From Echiichthys vipera (lineage: Eukaryota > Chordata > Actinopteri > Perciformes > Trachinidae), in assembly GCA_963691815.1 (NCBI GenBank), contig OY829645.1, positions 14,489,056 through 14,553,055 of the forward strand: a DNA stretch of 64,000 bases. Direction: 5' to 3'. Positions 23,986 to 37,840 of the stretch are shown here, in pieces (within the stretch, counting starts at the first letter, position 1; each line of letters starts with the position of its first letter). The position numbers and the translations under genes were made by a program. Below the pieces are notes generated by a model that worked only from the letters and a program-made list of their open reading frames with translations, searched no databases and was not told where the DNA came from.

Positions 23986-24475
23986 ATTGCAAGACCATCC
24001 TGATCTTGCGAGCTCCATTGTATTTTACCCGCAGATCAGTCTGGTAACGTGCGATGGAGAAAATTGGGAGCCGTTAAGTGTGACGCAACGAGAAGCGACT
24101 GTTCAGTGTAAACAACATGGTGGCTTCCACGGATGAGATGAGCGCAGATATCGAGCAAGTTCTATCAGAATTAGAGAGTATTCCTTCTCTGAAAGAAGAG
24201 CAAAAAACGGCACTGGAGGCTTTTCTCTGAGGAAAAGATGAAAATATCCTTTACCGACATGTTGTTTACTTTCTGAGCTTTGCCTCGATGCTGTTAGTCA
24301 TACACTTTGTTGATCTGATTGATTGATTTTGCCTGTATGTTGGTGATAGACAGATGATTTATCCAATCAGCAACCAATATTTTTGCCCCTTCCCAAAAGA
24401 TCTCCAAACGATTGTTCCCAGATGGATATGCTGAGCAAATGAGAATCAATCCATCTGGCGAAGTCAGGTTATCAA
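23986..24475 (+). mobile_element. Transposon remnant with a short helicase-like reading frame
   Basis: This block is more CpG-rich than its flanks at 24000-24140 and carries an ATG-initiated reading frame at 24117 that stops early. It resembles deletion derivatives of fish repeats whose full-length versions encode a RecQ-like helicase. The right part, to about 24475, contains CCATCTGGCGAAGTCAGG. No clear inverted ends or target-site duplication were found, so the limits are approximate. Confidence 0.4.
24117..24230 (+). pseudogene. Truncated RecQ-helicase-like N-terminus
   Basis: The frame starts MVASTDEMSADIEQVLSELE and runs to EEQKTALEAFL, then stops at TGA (24228-24230) after 37 codons. 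The last part resembles the stretch just before the Walker A motif of RecQ-like helicases, where a Gln and a following Phe-x-x-Gly-Lys-Asp are usual. After the stop the frame still reads Gly-Lys-Asp, so the TGA may be a decayed CGA codon. The helicase motifs themselves are absent. The identification rests on this short similarity and is tentative; a chance ORF is possible. Confidence 0.35.
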
Positions 24476-25930
24476 AAAATACCTATAAAAAGCTTTCATC
24501 ATATTATAATTCGAGTGTTGTGCGAGAAATCTTGACTTGTGCACCCCCTTTTGGCTCTGTTTTCAGGCTTTAGAAAATCTTGCCTGTGACGGGAGAATTT
24601 GGTCAATCATAGGTAATTTCAGAGAGAGAGACCAAGTTCCTATCTGCTAAGGACGGAGAGAAGAGAATATGTCTCACACTACTTCAAATTCTGGTGTCTT
24701 TTTTGCTTTTAATAATGAAATTTTAAATTCTAAATTAAGAGTGTGTAAGGTGTATGAGACTGGTCGAATGAGAGCAGAGTACATGTTCAGTCACTGAACC
24801 GCAATTAGTGTACACCTGTTTTCTTAACAATACTCACAATCTTCCTATTAACTTAAAGGTGCTCTAGTGGAAATTCTGAAGAAAAAGTTGCCTCAAATGG
24901 TTCTCACCAACTCATCAAATACCAAAGTTTTGGGATAGCCCTCAGCATCTGAGGAGACTGACAACTGCATTATTTCAACTGCATATGTACAGCTCATATT
25001 GCTAGGATCCATAGTTGCCATTTTTAGTTTAGAGGAAAGAAAGAGAAGATGCTACATCCTCTTTGCTATGAGTAACATATTTTAAAGGCAATTTATTAAA
25101 AAACAAAACTAAACTAAACAAAACAAACTGCACTTTTCAATTCCATCTGCAGCAGTCTCGTTCTGATGCTCTTTATTTGAGCATCTAACCTGCAGCTTCT
25201 CTGCTCGGAGAGTTTTCTCCAGAGTATTGAACAGGTTGTATAAGTGCTTCTCTTGAAGGAGTGATAATACAAGTTTGCACAGCAGCTTGAAAACTAATTA
25301 ACAACCGCAACTTCCCTTGAATAAAAGAGCGGTAATTTAACATTCACTTTCCAGCTCAATGGATAGCACCTATATTGATAAATCTGACAAAAAAGACTAA
25401 CATTTGGAGAAAAGCAGTATTTCAATCCATGCAGATGTAATCTAACAATGAGAATTGTCTTGTTACAAGCAAAATCTCATCATCACACATTTCTAAAAAT
25501 CAATTCAACACAAATACTTAGAAATAAAAATACTTTATGCTGCAGTTTCCCTCCAACCATGTGTATAGAATGGATACCTATTTCCACCTCTGTGAATGTG
25601 CACAAGCCTGCCTCAGATGTGTGTTTCCATGTTTGTATGTCTGCAGGCGTATGTGTTTTTGCATTTGAGTATGTGTGTGTGGGTGTGTGTGTGGCCTCAT
25701 GAACCCAGCATCCGACGTGGAGCCAGTGAGGAATATAGCTGCCATCTGGTCCGCCCTGAGGGAGTCCACCGGCCACCAAGAGCTGCTCACCCCAAACAGG
25801 TAGCCCGTCTGACATCTCCAACTCATCCCCAACCCACCAAACGGCAGATAATGAGGGGCAGACAGCTGGTCCACAGACCCTGTGTGCAGGAAAACTGCAG
25901 ACTGAGCTTTTCAGCGACGTATGCAGTTCT
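24476..25930. other. Non-coding stretch, no gene recognised
   Basis: No supported coding region. A run of ACTAA and ACAAA units lies near 25100-25130. At 25699-25803 a 34-codon frame of ordinary composition ends at an AACAG/GTAGCC sequence that could be read as a splice donor, but nothing supports an exon there. Confidence 0.35.
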
Positions 25931-26361
25931 GTGATGTTGTATGTTGTTGTAATTTATAATCATAATCTTTATTAGGTCAGACGTGAATCCTGTGTAAACC
26001 TTGTCCTAAGACAAAGTTGATTGCCTTGTTTGTATATGGTCTGCCACATGACATGAGATAATCCCACTGAGACATGTGAACTGTACATCCTGTTCCTGTG
26101 AAATCTTGTGGTGAGGAGTCTGAGAGAATGCTTTGTCTGAAGATGTTACCCAGCTAAGTCTTTGCTCTTGTTACCTTATCTGTAAGTTGGATTCCTCCTC
26201 AAAAGGAAGATGGCTACTAAACTCAGGGTCACTCCTTCTGACTCAGAGCTTTCTGCATGAGACGGCAGGAGTTGAACTTTTTTTTTGTCTGCAGAGAAAA
26301 ATACTTTGTCAAATAAACCACAGAGAAAAAGCTGATCCTGTTTGTTGATCTTTATTGAACA
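25931..26361 (+). mobile_element. Possible solo LTR
   Basis: The segment of about 430 bp starts TGTGATGTTGTATG and ends TCTTTATTGAACA, so it has TG...CA termini. AATAAA occurs at 26312-26317, about 45 bases before the 3' end, as expected for a retroviral R/U5 region. The flanks GTTC (left) and GATT (right) agree only partly, so no clean target-site duplication is proven. No adjacent primer-binding site or coding sequence is visible. It could instead be unrelated sequence. Confidence 0.35.
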
Positions 26362-26999
26362 GATTCATTTCCAGTGTGCGTTTTCCTTCAACGTCAGGGA
26401 TATCCACACAATATACAATAAACACACAGTTTTGTGTTAGACGGATTTGTGGTTGCACCATTCAGCCTACAGATGGTAGTATTTCAAAGGAAACTTGGAC
26501 TGTCTGCTGCTGTGTGAATTTATCTGGAGTTATGAATGAAAATGAAACGCATATGAATTCAATGTGAAATTTTATATTACATACTTCATAAAAATGGTCC
26601 TGTGTGTCTGTCTTAGTCTCTATCTGACTGGATGAGTGAACCTAGCTGCTGTAACATTTATTCCTGTCATATTCTTCCAAACCACCTTTTAGATTCACTT
26701 CAGAGGATGTGAGGATCAAAATATACATCAAACCAACCAACTTCTACACGTGGAAGGCAGTCATTTTACAAAACATGAATATAGCAATCATTTGACGAAT
26801 AGGCCTATTTTTATTCCCTGGCATTATCTTCCTCCTGTGATCTGCTAATATTATAGGCAGGTTCATCTCTTGTATTACACGTATTGATCAATCATCCATA
26901 TTTAATTAAAAAAGATTCAATTTAATCTTCCTCGATGCATAAATCAGTGAACACTTTGTAGAGTCCTCCTAATGGCTACACACATACAATGTATTGCAG
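26362..26999. other. Non-coding stretch, nothing recognised
   Basis: AT-rich sequence without a supported coding region or named repeat, directly upstream of the CpG-rich patch. Confidence 0.4.
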
Positions 27000-27459
<460 letters not shown>

Positions 27460-28135
27460 GTGAGTAGCCTCTCCTTTACTGTTAGTAGCTGAGTAGCAGC
27501 CTGTAGTGCAGCCCAGCAGTGTGCAGGAGGGTAAAGTTGGGTAGACTTTATATGCGCCTAGGAAGTAGTGAAAGACGTCCAGTGCACTGTGAAACAAAGT
27601 GTTAGATATGAAATGTTTCATGAGCCAATTATCAAATGATATCCTTGTGGCCACCTGGGTCAGCCAACAGATGTGGTCTGATGCTCAGAGTGAATGCCTC
27701 AGCTTCAGCACCCATCATAGACAGGAGGCAGAGCAGCACTGTGTAGGTTTGGTGCAAATCATCACATTACCAGAGGGAAATTTCACTTTAGACAAAGCCT
27801 GTTATAGCAGCCTGCTTGTGCAGATTTTTCCAGAACTCTTTGCAATTGTGGATTATTCTTGGCAGCGCATCTGACCCGTGGTCATCCGGAGATTATCAGA
27901 GTGATGTATTTAGCCTTGAGATAGTCAGTCCTCCACTGCCCTGCCTCCTCCTCCTGCAGCCGGAGTTCGTGCAGCCTTGGCAGCCTGGGCAAAGCAGAAG
28001 CTACTGGGACACTGATAAGGCTGGGCAGGAGCTGAGATGGAGCCTGAGCCTGAAAGAACTTAAGCACACACGGCTAAAGCAGTGCCAACCTCAACAATGC
28101 TGTTGACCAACTGCATCTTTGTGTGAGCGCCCGTC

Positions 28136-28162
28136 TGTGTGTGTGTGTGTGTGTGTGTGTGT
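28136..28162. repeat. (GT)n microsatellite
   Basis: About 13 GT units. Confidence 0.95.
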
Positions 28163-29859
28163 TTGTTTGGTTTTTGTAGAGGTGGGGGGGTTGTAGTATT
28201 CACGCTTCTTTGACTTTCACCCCTCATGCAAACCAGATGAACCCCTCTTCCCTCTGTATGCTCTTTCTGGTCCGGCTTATCTGGCCAGCCAGTTGGACTA
28301 GCCTTTATTCTCCTGGCCCCTCCAGAGTGGGTAAAGCCTCTCATAGAGAGAGAGACAGAGAGAGAGATTGGCGTCTCCCTCTGTGTGTTCATGCCAGTCA
28401 TGCACTCCAGCACTTTATCAGCTGCCTGCTAATTTTAGAATTCAAATGATTCTTCACATTAGTTCTGTCTCTCACTCTTTTGTTGCCAGCAATAAAATAA
28501 ACTGAGGTCTGGGTTGTGATGATTGTTGTTCATCCAGTACATGTAGTTAAGTGTTAAATGGTCAATTTATCCAAAGTACAAAAGTTTTCTTCCTTACTTC
28601 TTGTAGTTTCTAGAAAACATGAAGATACTTTTAAGGTGAAAGTCACACATGCATTTAAATTAATTACATTTGCTTCCGGTGGCAAAGACAATACGTGTTC
28701 AGAGAAACTTTGATCGGCGAACTCGCAGTCTCAACCAAAAACATAGAAGTGTGTGTGGTTGACCCCACTTGCCAGAAGATTGTTAAGTGAGCCAATATGG
28801 AATAAACGATGTGTCTAGCTGGCTAGTATCACCTCAGCAGGCAACGCTCACTCGTGTGACTGTACCTTCAGTGTTACATTCTGAGGATTTAAAATCTTTG
28901 AGATTGGTGCTGTCACAACTGGAATATTTTTGAACGACAAATTTCCATTAAATGACATTTTAAAATGTCATATTGATCATCCAGTGTAACTTGGACATAT
29001 TTTCTGGTAAAACAAGTTGCTGTTGAGGTTTTCAAATGTTATTTTTAATGCTTTGGAAGGGCACAAACACATTTACACTCATTGTGTTTGGACATAAGTT
29101 ACAGAGGCATATATCAGTTTAATGGACATTATAAGAGTTGGGTGAACTCTACCTTTAAGATCCTACATTCATACTGTTTTCCACCATGCAGTCAGACCGA
29201 TACACTGTACTGATTAGTTAAAAACAGCACATGTTCAACAAAATGAAGCATCGATTGTTCATTGATTTCTATTTGCTGAGTGTTGTATTTTTTTTTACCA
29301 GTTTCTTAAAAGTACTTCTGAATGTAGAGGGATTGCAGGTGAAACTGCATCAGTTTGACCCTGGAGACGACGCCGGACCAGTGTAGGTGAAGTAATTTAG
29401 AACATCTGTCACTGTCCAATCCACCCACAAGCCAGAAGTTAAGTGTTATCTCAGGCTTCTACAGAGATTAATGACCTATAGAATACGTTTGAGAAGATGG
29501 GGGAAAAAAGGAAGAACTCAGGATAACAACTCCAACATAGCTGCGAAAAAAAGCTCTTGATTTAAACTTCCACCAGTTCAAATGGTGACAATGATTTTAG
29601 AATAATTTGAACATCAGGGAGCGTGATGTGGGTCAGGGGCAAAGGCAAGGCATGGCCACTGCAATAGTACAACAGGAGAATTAGTGTATGTAACACAATT
29701 ACACGGTATGTGAGTGCACAGCAGCTCACTACTACTACCCATAGCTGCCCCCACCTCCAACCCTCACCCTCTCTCCCCCACCACTACCCCAGTTTCCAAT
29801 GGAGACACTGATTAAACACGACTGTTCAGATGCTACAGCCCGAGGAAGAAGGGGAGCCC

Positions 29860-29862
<3 letters not shown>

Positions 29863-29897
<35 letters not shown>
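29863..29897. repeat. (GT)n microsatellite
   Basis: About 17 GT units. Confidence 0.95.
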
Positions 29898-29898
<1 letters not shown>

Positions 29899-30289
29899 GT
29901 GTTTGAATGTGTGCGTGTCTACTGTATGTGTGTGCACATGTGGATTCTCCATAGGAGTGTAAAGATTAGAGAGCAGGAGAGAAAATGACAAAAAGGGAGG
30001 AGACGCAAACAGCGATATGAAACCAACAGTGATGGGAGAAATAAACAGAGAGAAAACACAATACTTCAGATCATCAAGCACAACTGATATGCTGTTGTCC
30101 TTACTCTTTTCTCTCCTTCATCCCCCTTTAAATCTTCACGCCTCCTCTTGCTTCAGTGTGTGAGGCCTGGAGGGAGGTGTATATATAGGTAGAGGTGGAA
30201 AATAGGGATAAAACAGGGGTAGAGAGGAGAGGAAGAGTTGGAAAAAGATAGGTGACAGGAGTGAAAGACTAATAAAGACAGGCCCAGAC

Positions 30290-30330
30290 AAAGAGAGAGA
30301 GAGAAATAAAGAAAGAGAGAGAGAGAGAGG
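30290..30330. repeat. GA-rich simple repeat
   Basis: Two GA runs separated by AATAAAGAA. The surrounding 30220-30350 is purine-rich on the + strand. Confidence 0.9.
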
Positions 30331-32899
30331 TGGAAACAAACAGTGGAGGAGATGTACGAGTGGAAAACGCACAGCTCACCTGCCAGATGGCAGCTTTGAC
30401 AGCACTCAGCATGCAGTGATGGCAGTCTTGCAATATGGCGCACCGCCTCCAGATTGTCACACCGTTGTTGATACAAAGAGTGCAATAACTTTGCTGATGT
30501 GTGTGTTTTGCATGATTTTCTCTGGCACTGGTGTGAGCAGACAACATATGGTCGTAAAAAAAGAAACCTCACAAAGTTTACGGAAGTCACATATATGTTT
30601 TTTTCTTAGGTAATAACATATGGCTTTTAAGAATGAATATTGAAGGGGCCCTGCAGTGATTTCACACGCAAGGATCCGTTTACTCATTACCTTATTTAAA
30701 CATAATGATTTCTCTGACTCTGGAGGGGTTTTCTAAAGTCTGAGAAGATAGTTGTTATCATTGGGGTTATCTAAATTTAACAGACATATTAGAGAGATGA
30801 AGTCAGAATATGTCACCTTTAACTGCACAATACTCAAGATACTAAACACTGGAGTACCAGTTAACTAGTCCTTCATGTCAGGCTTGAAAAACTATTTTGT
30901 ACATCTTGTGATGAGGGAAATTGAAAAATAAAATGTGGAAAATTCAAATTAGCTATCAATTAAAATGTGAGAATTTAATACAGAAATAGTAATGCATGTA
31001 TTGGCCGTGGAAAATGTGTTATATGATGTGGAAAATGTATGGAAATCAGCCTTAATTTGGTAGAGCCATGGAAAACCTGTGCCACTTCACTTAAAGCGTT
31101 CTACTTTCCTCCATTTCAGCAAACGCCTCCAACTCAAACCATTTTCCATTTCTAAGAACATTTAATCTTTGTAGTACTTTCTTCACTGCATTTCAGTAGA
31201 AGTAGATGAAATTACCAATAAATGACAACATCAGAGACTTTTGAACAATCTCCACATTCACCAATCTCTTCACAGAAAATCTGCAATGTCCAATTTTCTA
31301 AGAACATGACATGCATTTCGGGGTATTCACCAATTAAAACTAACTTCTTCAGTTAGTCTCTACATTCATTTAAATAATAACAAAAGTTCAAGGTTATAGA
31401 CAAAAACAGCTTTGTTTCAAACCAACTGAGTTGAATTACAGAAAGAGGGCGCGATTAAATTGGCTCTCCCTTGTGACTTTTGCTGGCAGAGCCTTTGAGG
31501 GTATAGTAAAGTCACAACACCACCCTGGGTGATTTTTAGAAAGAAAGTAATCAGTTACTTAGAACATGTCCCAGAAGCTCAGAGCACCTGGACTACATCC
31601 GAGACAAGCAGTGTTGAGCCCTTGGCAGACACAAACCATGTGGGACTGGACTTACTTAATAGACTTGGAAAATTCAATATTAACTTGAGTCCTATCAAGA
31701 AGAATAGGTTAGCAGTGGCAAATGTTCTCTGCTTTTTTTTTTAAAATCCAGTATGCGTTATTCCTTTAAGAGCTTTTGTAAAAATGATTTAAAAAAACCT
31801 GTGTCCAATTTGCCTTCCATTCAATTTCTATTTGAGTGAAATTCGACTGTGTTTGCAGTCCTTGTAGTCCTCTGGCCCACAGGATACTTTAAACCAGGCA
31901 ATGTCTATTTCTGAACATTGAGGACATTTCTATGGATTTGCACAAAATCACATTCGGAGACTTTGGAGACTGGATAGAGTTTCAGAGTCGGTTAGAATTA
32001 GGGACAAGACGGGGCTGGGCCAACCATGGACAGACTGAGATAATCTGGGCAGATGCTTGTATTTGTACAGCTTTTGGGTGAATGGCCACCAAAGGCCTTA
32101 TTTGCACTGCAGATTAAATGTTAAATGGGTTTTGGAGCAGTGGATACTTAGAGGGAAAGTTGTCGAATAGTAAAACATGCACCATCTCTCCTCATCTTTG
32201 CTGTTTCTCTCTCCCTCACTTGATGTCTATGGCAGTCTCCTCTCGCTCACAGTGATTTGTCAGCAGTGGAGGTAGCAGCTGTTCTTTTTGCATTGTAATT
32301 TCTTTGATCGTAATTATTCGTGCCAGCTACCTCCAACCTTGGCATCCTCCACCCCACGAAGCCATATGGGCAAAAAGGGAGAAAGCCGAGGAAACATACA
32401 GGCTTCTTTGGTATCATTTCTTTGATTTGTGTGCAGTGGTGTGGGAATTATGGACATATGTGCTTCACAGCTTCACATGGATGCTCTGCATCACTGTGTT
32501 TGATTATTTTTCTCAATTGTACACTTGCATGGGTCTAGTCTCTGCCAAATGTAATGTATGTTTCCTGTCAGGTTTCCATGATTTATGCATGCAAAAGCAA
32601 TATAGCCGTGCACATCTGTAACTGAATCAGTCTGAGCAGAAATATAGCTCTGTTTCTTTGTTTAGAAAGAGCAATGTCGACTCAGACAGAAAAGACTGTG
32701 AAGATGGGAGCAGACAATAAAATTACAGCCATGCTAGAGGCTGAATATCAGGCTGGTAGTTACTGAGCCAAATAAAATAGTTTGAAAAAAAGAGTGCTGT
32801 TACAGTACAGAGAAACACAACTGGAGAGATGTTCTGTATCTCTGGGCTAGAGAGAGGAGCTCACATTTCACCACCCTCATTCTCTATTCCCCTCAGCTG

Positions 32900-33075
32900 C
32901 ACTGTCCACAGATCACTCGGAGCCCCGGTCGGACTCCTCTGTTTACCCCTTGTTCTTCTTCTTGCACTTAAGCGACTTTAAGGATGAGGGGCACCGGGCA
33001 GCCGCTGCAGCACGGCTCACGCGCACACGCTGTGTGGTTCCAAAGAAAACGCTGCTCGCTCTGTCTTCTTCTGGG
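32900..33075 (+). promoter_or_regulatory. Second CpG-rich patch, possible alternative promoter
   Basis: About 14 CpG dinucleotides lie in 175 bases, including CACGCGCACACGC, again well above background. A 70-codon frame begins at 32984 (MRGTGQPLQHGSR...) and ends at 33196; it has a moderately hydrophobic second half but no family I recognise. No consensus splice donor follows closely. The patch could be an alternative plexin promoter, an enhancer or a non-coding transcript start. Confidence 0.3.
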
Positions 33076-36000
33076 GTCGCTGAATTATAGAAGACTCTAT
33101 TGCACTCGAGCTGCATGGGTTTTCATCACAGTGCTGGAGGTCACTTTGACTTTCCCCTCTTTGCTCATCATATATGCAACACGAGGGCCTCGGTAGTTGA
33201 GAGGAGCTTGCTTGAGGTCACCATTAACCAGGGAAGACCGACAATGAGATTTATGGAAGAGGAGACAGAGCTGAGGAGAAGGAAGGGAGGAGAGAGGCAC
33301 GCATGGTTAGATCTGACAGTGGCAGCAGCACCCTTCATCTGGTCCCTGCTCTTAACAGCAATTTCAGATATAGTGCTGTATCTGCATGTATAATGCATGC
33401 ATCCTAAGATAATGGCATGCATTGCAGAGGAGGTTGCTGACTGTGTTGTGGTGATGTGTTGGAATTGGTCCCCTATGTCACATTTACCTCTGCCCTGGTC
33501 CCTCGCAGCATCCCGCAGTTATTAGGAGCAGAGCGCGTTGCGATGACATAGTGCTGCTTTACCGTTCCCTGCAGACACCCTCCGCTACACTACCATCAAG
33601 ATTAGTGGCTGACTGGAGAATCCTAAAGTGTGCAATATCTGCACTGACCAATGAACCAAATAAAAAGTATGGAGAAAAAAGCCATTACGGTTTGTTTTTG
33701 TAATATAAAATCATTCCGGGACAAACAGAAATACTAGAAGAGCTTCCTACATAATCAAATTAATTTACAGCAATTGTCACTTGTTTCTAGAGAATACTTG
33801 CATCACAAAGCATTGGTATTAATCTAAATACTAGTTGTAAGAGTTTTTTTGATCTGACTGAGAAAAATATCTGGGGGAAGCACTGCTGTTTGAATTTACA
33901 TTAGAGAACATTATGATGAAAATTAACTACAGGCCAACTGTCACAAAATTTCACTGAGCTGCGTCAAAATGGAGATATATTATGGATATCTGCAGCGTGA
34001 GCATCCATGGCATACATCATGCCCTCTGAGGTCTGATCTGTGTTGGTCTGTGTTTCCATGAAGGGGCCTTAGTGGGAGGGGCCAGTCACCCTGGGCTGCC
34101 CCTCTACAACTGATAAAACGCAGTGGACTGATCACAAAACAATGCTTTTTTCTAATAAACCCCACCGGCCCCCTTGTGATTCAATATGACATTTATTTAT
34201 AAGTCATCCTTAATAAAGATGGCATTTTCATGTCCTAATTCCCCGACTCATCACTATAGGTACCAGCGACAGCCCCTGGCTCTGGCTCTCTGGCTCCCTC
34301 CTCCCTCCTCCCTCTTGTCTCCGGCACGTTTGACCTACTTCTGTCTCCACAACATTGTAAACAGATCTACTAATTGCCTTCATTTATTCATTTGGAAGTC
34401 AAGTTCTGTTGCGTCTGGCGCCTTACCAGCTCATTCATGTGTAATGTGTACAATGCCCCCCCCGTGACTCATCCATGTGCAGGAAACCCCAGACGAAAGT
34501 AGCAACATACGATAAGTGCAGATATTGTACAGTACATTAATAAGAAGAGCTGCAGCCACAACCTTTGCCCAAATAGGAATTCATCTTCAAGAACGACCTT
34601 TAATTTTCATCAGTCCTGCTACATCTACTGACACGAACAAACCGGCGTAAATTGTAGTTCAGATATTCTTTCGCCCCCATGGTCATATACTATTATTGCT
34701 TTTGTGCAGCCTTGTAAATCTAGGACACAAAACACAGCAGCAACAAAAAAATATTTTTTATCACCTCTGATGCTAGTGACAATGACTCCTGTTGTTGACT
34801 AAGTGTGAGAACAGAGATGTTTCTCCCGACCTTTAGAAAGATCATGTCACAGTCTGTCAACAGTCTTCCTCATGTCACAGAAGCCCATAATAAAAAATGT
34901 AAACCGCATAAACCTGAACATTTTGTGCCATCTTATTTGCTGCTGAAAAAGTAATATCTTCAAAATGTGAATGCTTCAAGAATACAGACAGTTATGATCT
35001 TTGATATCACTGACTTGGTTTAACCCATACAGCATGTCTTTGCTAACAAAGCAGCAAAAGTAAAATCTCTAAAACACTCAAGTTATGAGTTTTTTTTTTT
35101 AACCCACCATCAGTGATGGCATTCACACAGCTCATTAGAATTTGTGATTTTGCCTTGAGGACATTGTTTGCTGACCTGTTTGCAGCTCCATGCTATCAAA
35201 TTTAAGCAAGCACTGAAAACTATCCACATACACAGCTTAACAAAGAAAGATCCCCTATGAACATTTCAGTTAATCTCAGATAGCAGATGGGTCAAACAAA
35301 CAAGAGACAAAAGAAAATCTAACCCTCCCTTCTGTCCCATGAATCATGCCTAACAGGGTGCTACAGAAGCTGACAGCATTTCACCCCAATAAAAGCTGAA
35401 CCCAAAGGATACGTTTGGTTCCACTGATCTCGATCCAGGTCAAAGGGTCGTGTTTGTGGAGCACAAGAAACTGGCTTCTCTCTCATCTGCGCTGTGAATA
35501 GTGCCCGCTGAGAGCTTGCGTCCCCAGAGGCCTCAGCAAAACCCTGTTCCTGTGTGAGTGTGAATGAGTCACGTCTGGGGTGGAGCGTGTCTGAGTGGCG
35601 AGGCGAGAATTCAGCAGGGAGGACTGCGCAGGGCAAAGAGTTGTCTCTATAATCCAGGGTAAACACTGAGCAGCATGACTGCACGCCTTAGACGTGACCA
35701 GAGCCGGGAGAACAGAAATGGATAAAATGATGAGGCGGCTGCTCGCCTGCTTGCCTGCCCAGCTTCGTTTGCCACCAGCACTTCTTATTTTCTCTTCTTC
35801 TTTTGTTATTCCTCTAGGGTTCTGACTGGAGACTCTCAACACTGAATTAACCTCTGGGTGGCACTGCTGGTGTCTGTCGTTTAAGGTCATGCAAGACTCA
35901 AACCTGGCCTTGCAAATACCATATCGTCTGCTGCTATTTGCTGTCAGACATCAAGAGCGCTATCTTATTAATTACTTCTAGTTGAGAAAAGGACAGCGCT

Positions 36001-36781
36001 CGAGGTTCTGGTAAGATTACAATGCAAATGAAAGGTCGCCACAAGGAAGTTTACAGTGTGACTGCAACAAGAGAAACTGAACATTTCCTTTTGTGGCAGC
36101 TCAAGAATATATATGTATATATGCTCAAATATGCACAAAGAATATGAGTCACATTATTCAGTCGACTTTCAAACAGCTCTTCAGTGTATTACATCCAATT
36201 CTTCTTCAATAAGAAAAATAAATAATTAGAAAAGACCGGAAACCTAAACCTTCCTTTGATTTACTTAAAACAAACACACAAATGCTTCAAACAGTTTATA
36301 TAATATTTTACCTTGAAGCCTTCAAAATAAAAGGCTTTCACTGCTTCCTCTGAAATATTTTACAGTGCCTGAGAACTCTTTTCATCAGGTTGTCAAATAA
36401 AAAGGACACATGATAGAAAATTGTGGTTACATCAACACAAACTGGTTCAAGGACTCAGCTGTGTTTAAAGCAGATGATTTAAAGGATTTTCAGATGGAAT
36501 TTGCTGGATACCGTTTTGCCCGAAATAAAGAATCTGTTATTATATTAGAGCCAACACATCCTGCCAAATCTAAGCTTTCTGATAAAAAATAATAATAAAA
36601 GCAAGCAGTTTGTGACGAGTTCGAAAAAAAATTGGTCAAGAAAAGAAAACTTTCATGTTCCATTTCAGAGATACATAATGATAGAGATAGGCAGAGTGTG
36701 ACTCAAACTGATTCACATACATTGGAGTCAACGTCATGTATTATAAACAAAGAAAAACAAACACTGAACTTCAGATTCAAG

Positions 36782-36821
36782 CAATACAGCAATACAGCAA
36801 TACAGCAATACAGCAATACAG
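36782..36821. repeat. Octanucleotide (CAATACAG)x5 tandem repeat
   Basis: Five perfect, contiguous copies of CAATACAG. The minus-strand frame through it encodes repeated Leu-Leu-Tyr-Cys-Cys-type residues and is an artefact. Confidence 0.95.
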
Positions 36822-37840
36822 CCGTGTCAGATGTTGCTCTTTGGTGGCCAATTACGGGTAGAGTTGCTCTCACTGAGCCTGCCAAATTGAGCAGAGCAGG
36901 TCGAGACACTCTAGTGACTTCTCTCCCGGTGTGAGCGTGGCGGGGACAGATGGACAGGAGATGCTGGAGTGGAGCTGGAGTCGGCCCAGCCAGCTCAGTG
37001 TCAGTCCATCCGCTCCATCCCTGGCTCCATCTCAACTCAGCCGGATGTCCTGTTAGTCAGCCAATGGAGAGCACCAACCGCATCATGACCCCCGCATTAG
37101 GATCTGACATGGCTGTCTTCATTTAACCTTTACTTATACCGGGAAGTCTCACTGAGAAAACATCGTGTTTACATTAGCTGCAGCCCCCCAAAAAGGACAG
37201 TTGCCTTTGAGCTAAAGCCTTCTAGCTTTTGGCAGGCTATCTCCTGAGGAAATTTAGAGGCATTTCACTGAAGAGGTTTGAATGACTTAAAAAAAGTATT
37301 ATTAGAGGAGTGTGAAGAGGAAGATGGAAACAGCCTTTAGGAGGTAGATTGGAAAAGCTTCTGGTGGCACACAGACAGGATTTAGGGTGATGTAGGTGTC
37401 TTAATTTATTGTCCGTCCTCCTATGCAGGCAGTTTTATTACTCCATTAATTGACTACGATGAAGTACCGGCGTATGTGAGGCCACTTTATCTACAATGCT
37501 TGTGTTTCCTTCACCAAACATCTGTCTTGATTTTACAGCAGATAAAAACCTGTTTTTGTCTTCAAATGAGCTTATTTTGTCTCATCTGTATGACAAACAC
37601 CTTTAAACTAAAACATGCATCACATAAGAGTTATGATGATGGAGAAAAAAACGCATCAAACATCCTGTGCCATGTGTCCAAATCATCCATCTCCAGTCCC
37701 TCGTGTGTCTGAGGGACATTGTTTGTCCGCTGGAAATATCTACATAAAATATGCTAATGAAATTAAACAGGGAAGTGTGAGGGTTGATTCTGCCTGGCTC
37801 TGAATTTCTAATGACTGCCTGCCATCCCTAGAAAAAGTGT

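Noticed and set aside
25699..25803. 34-codon frame (MNPASDVEPV...) ending at AACAG/GTAGCC
   Set aside because: No convincing acceptor precedes it, the frame ends at the possible donor itself, and no family is recognised.
36410..36592. 60-codon plus-strand frame starting MIENCGYINTNWF
   Set aside because: The composition looks protein-like and it begins with ATG, but I recognise no family, and a chance frame of this size is common in 64 kb. It would deserve a protein search but cannot be supported here.
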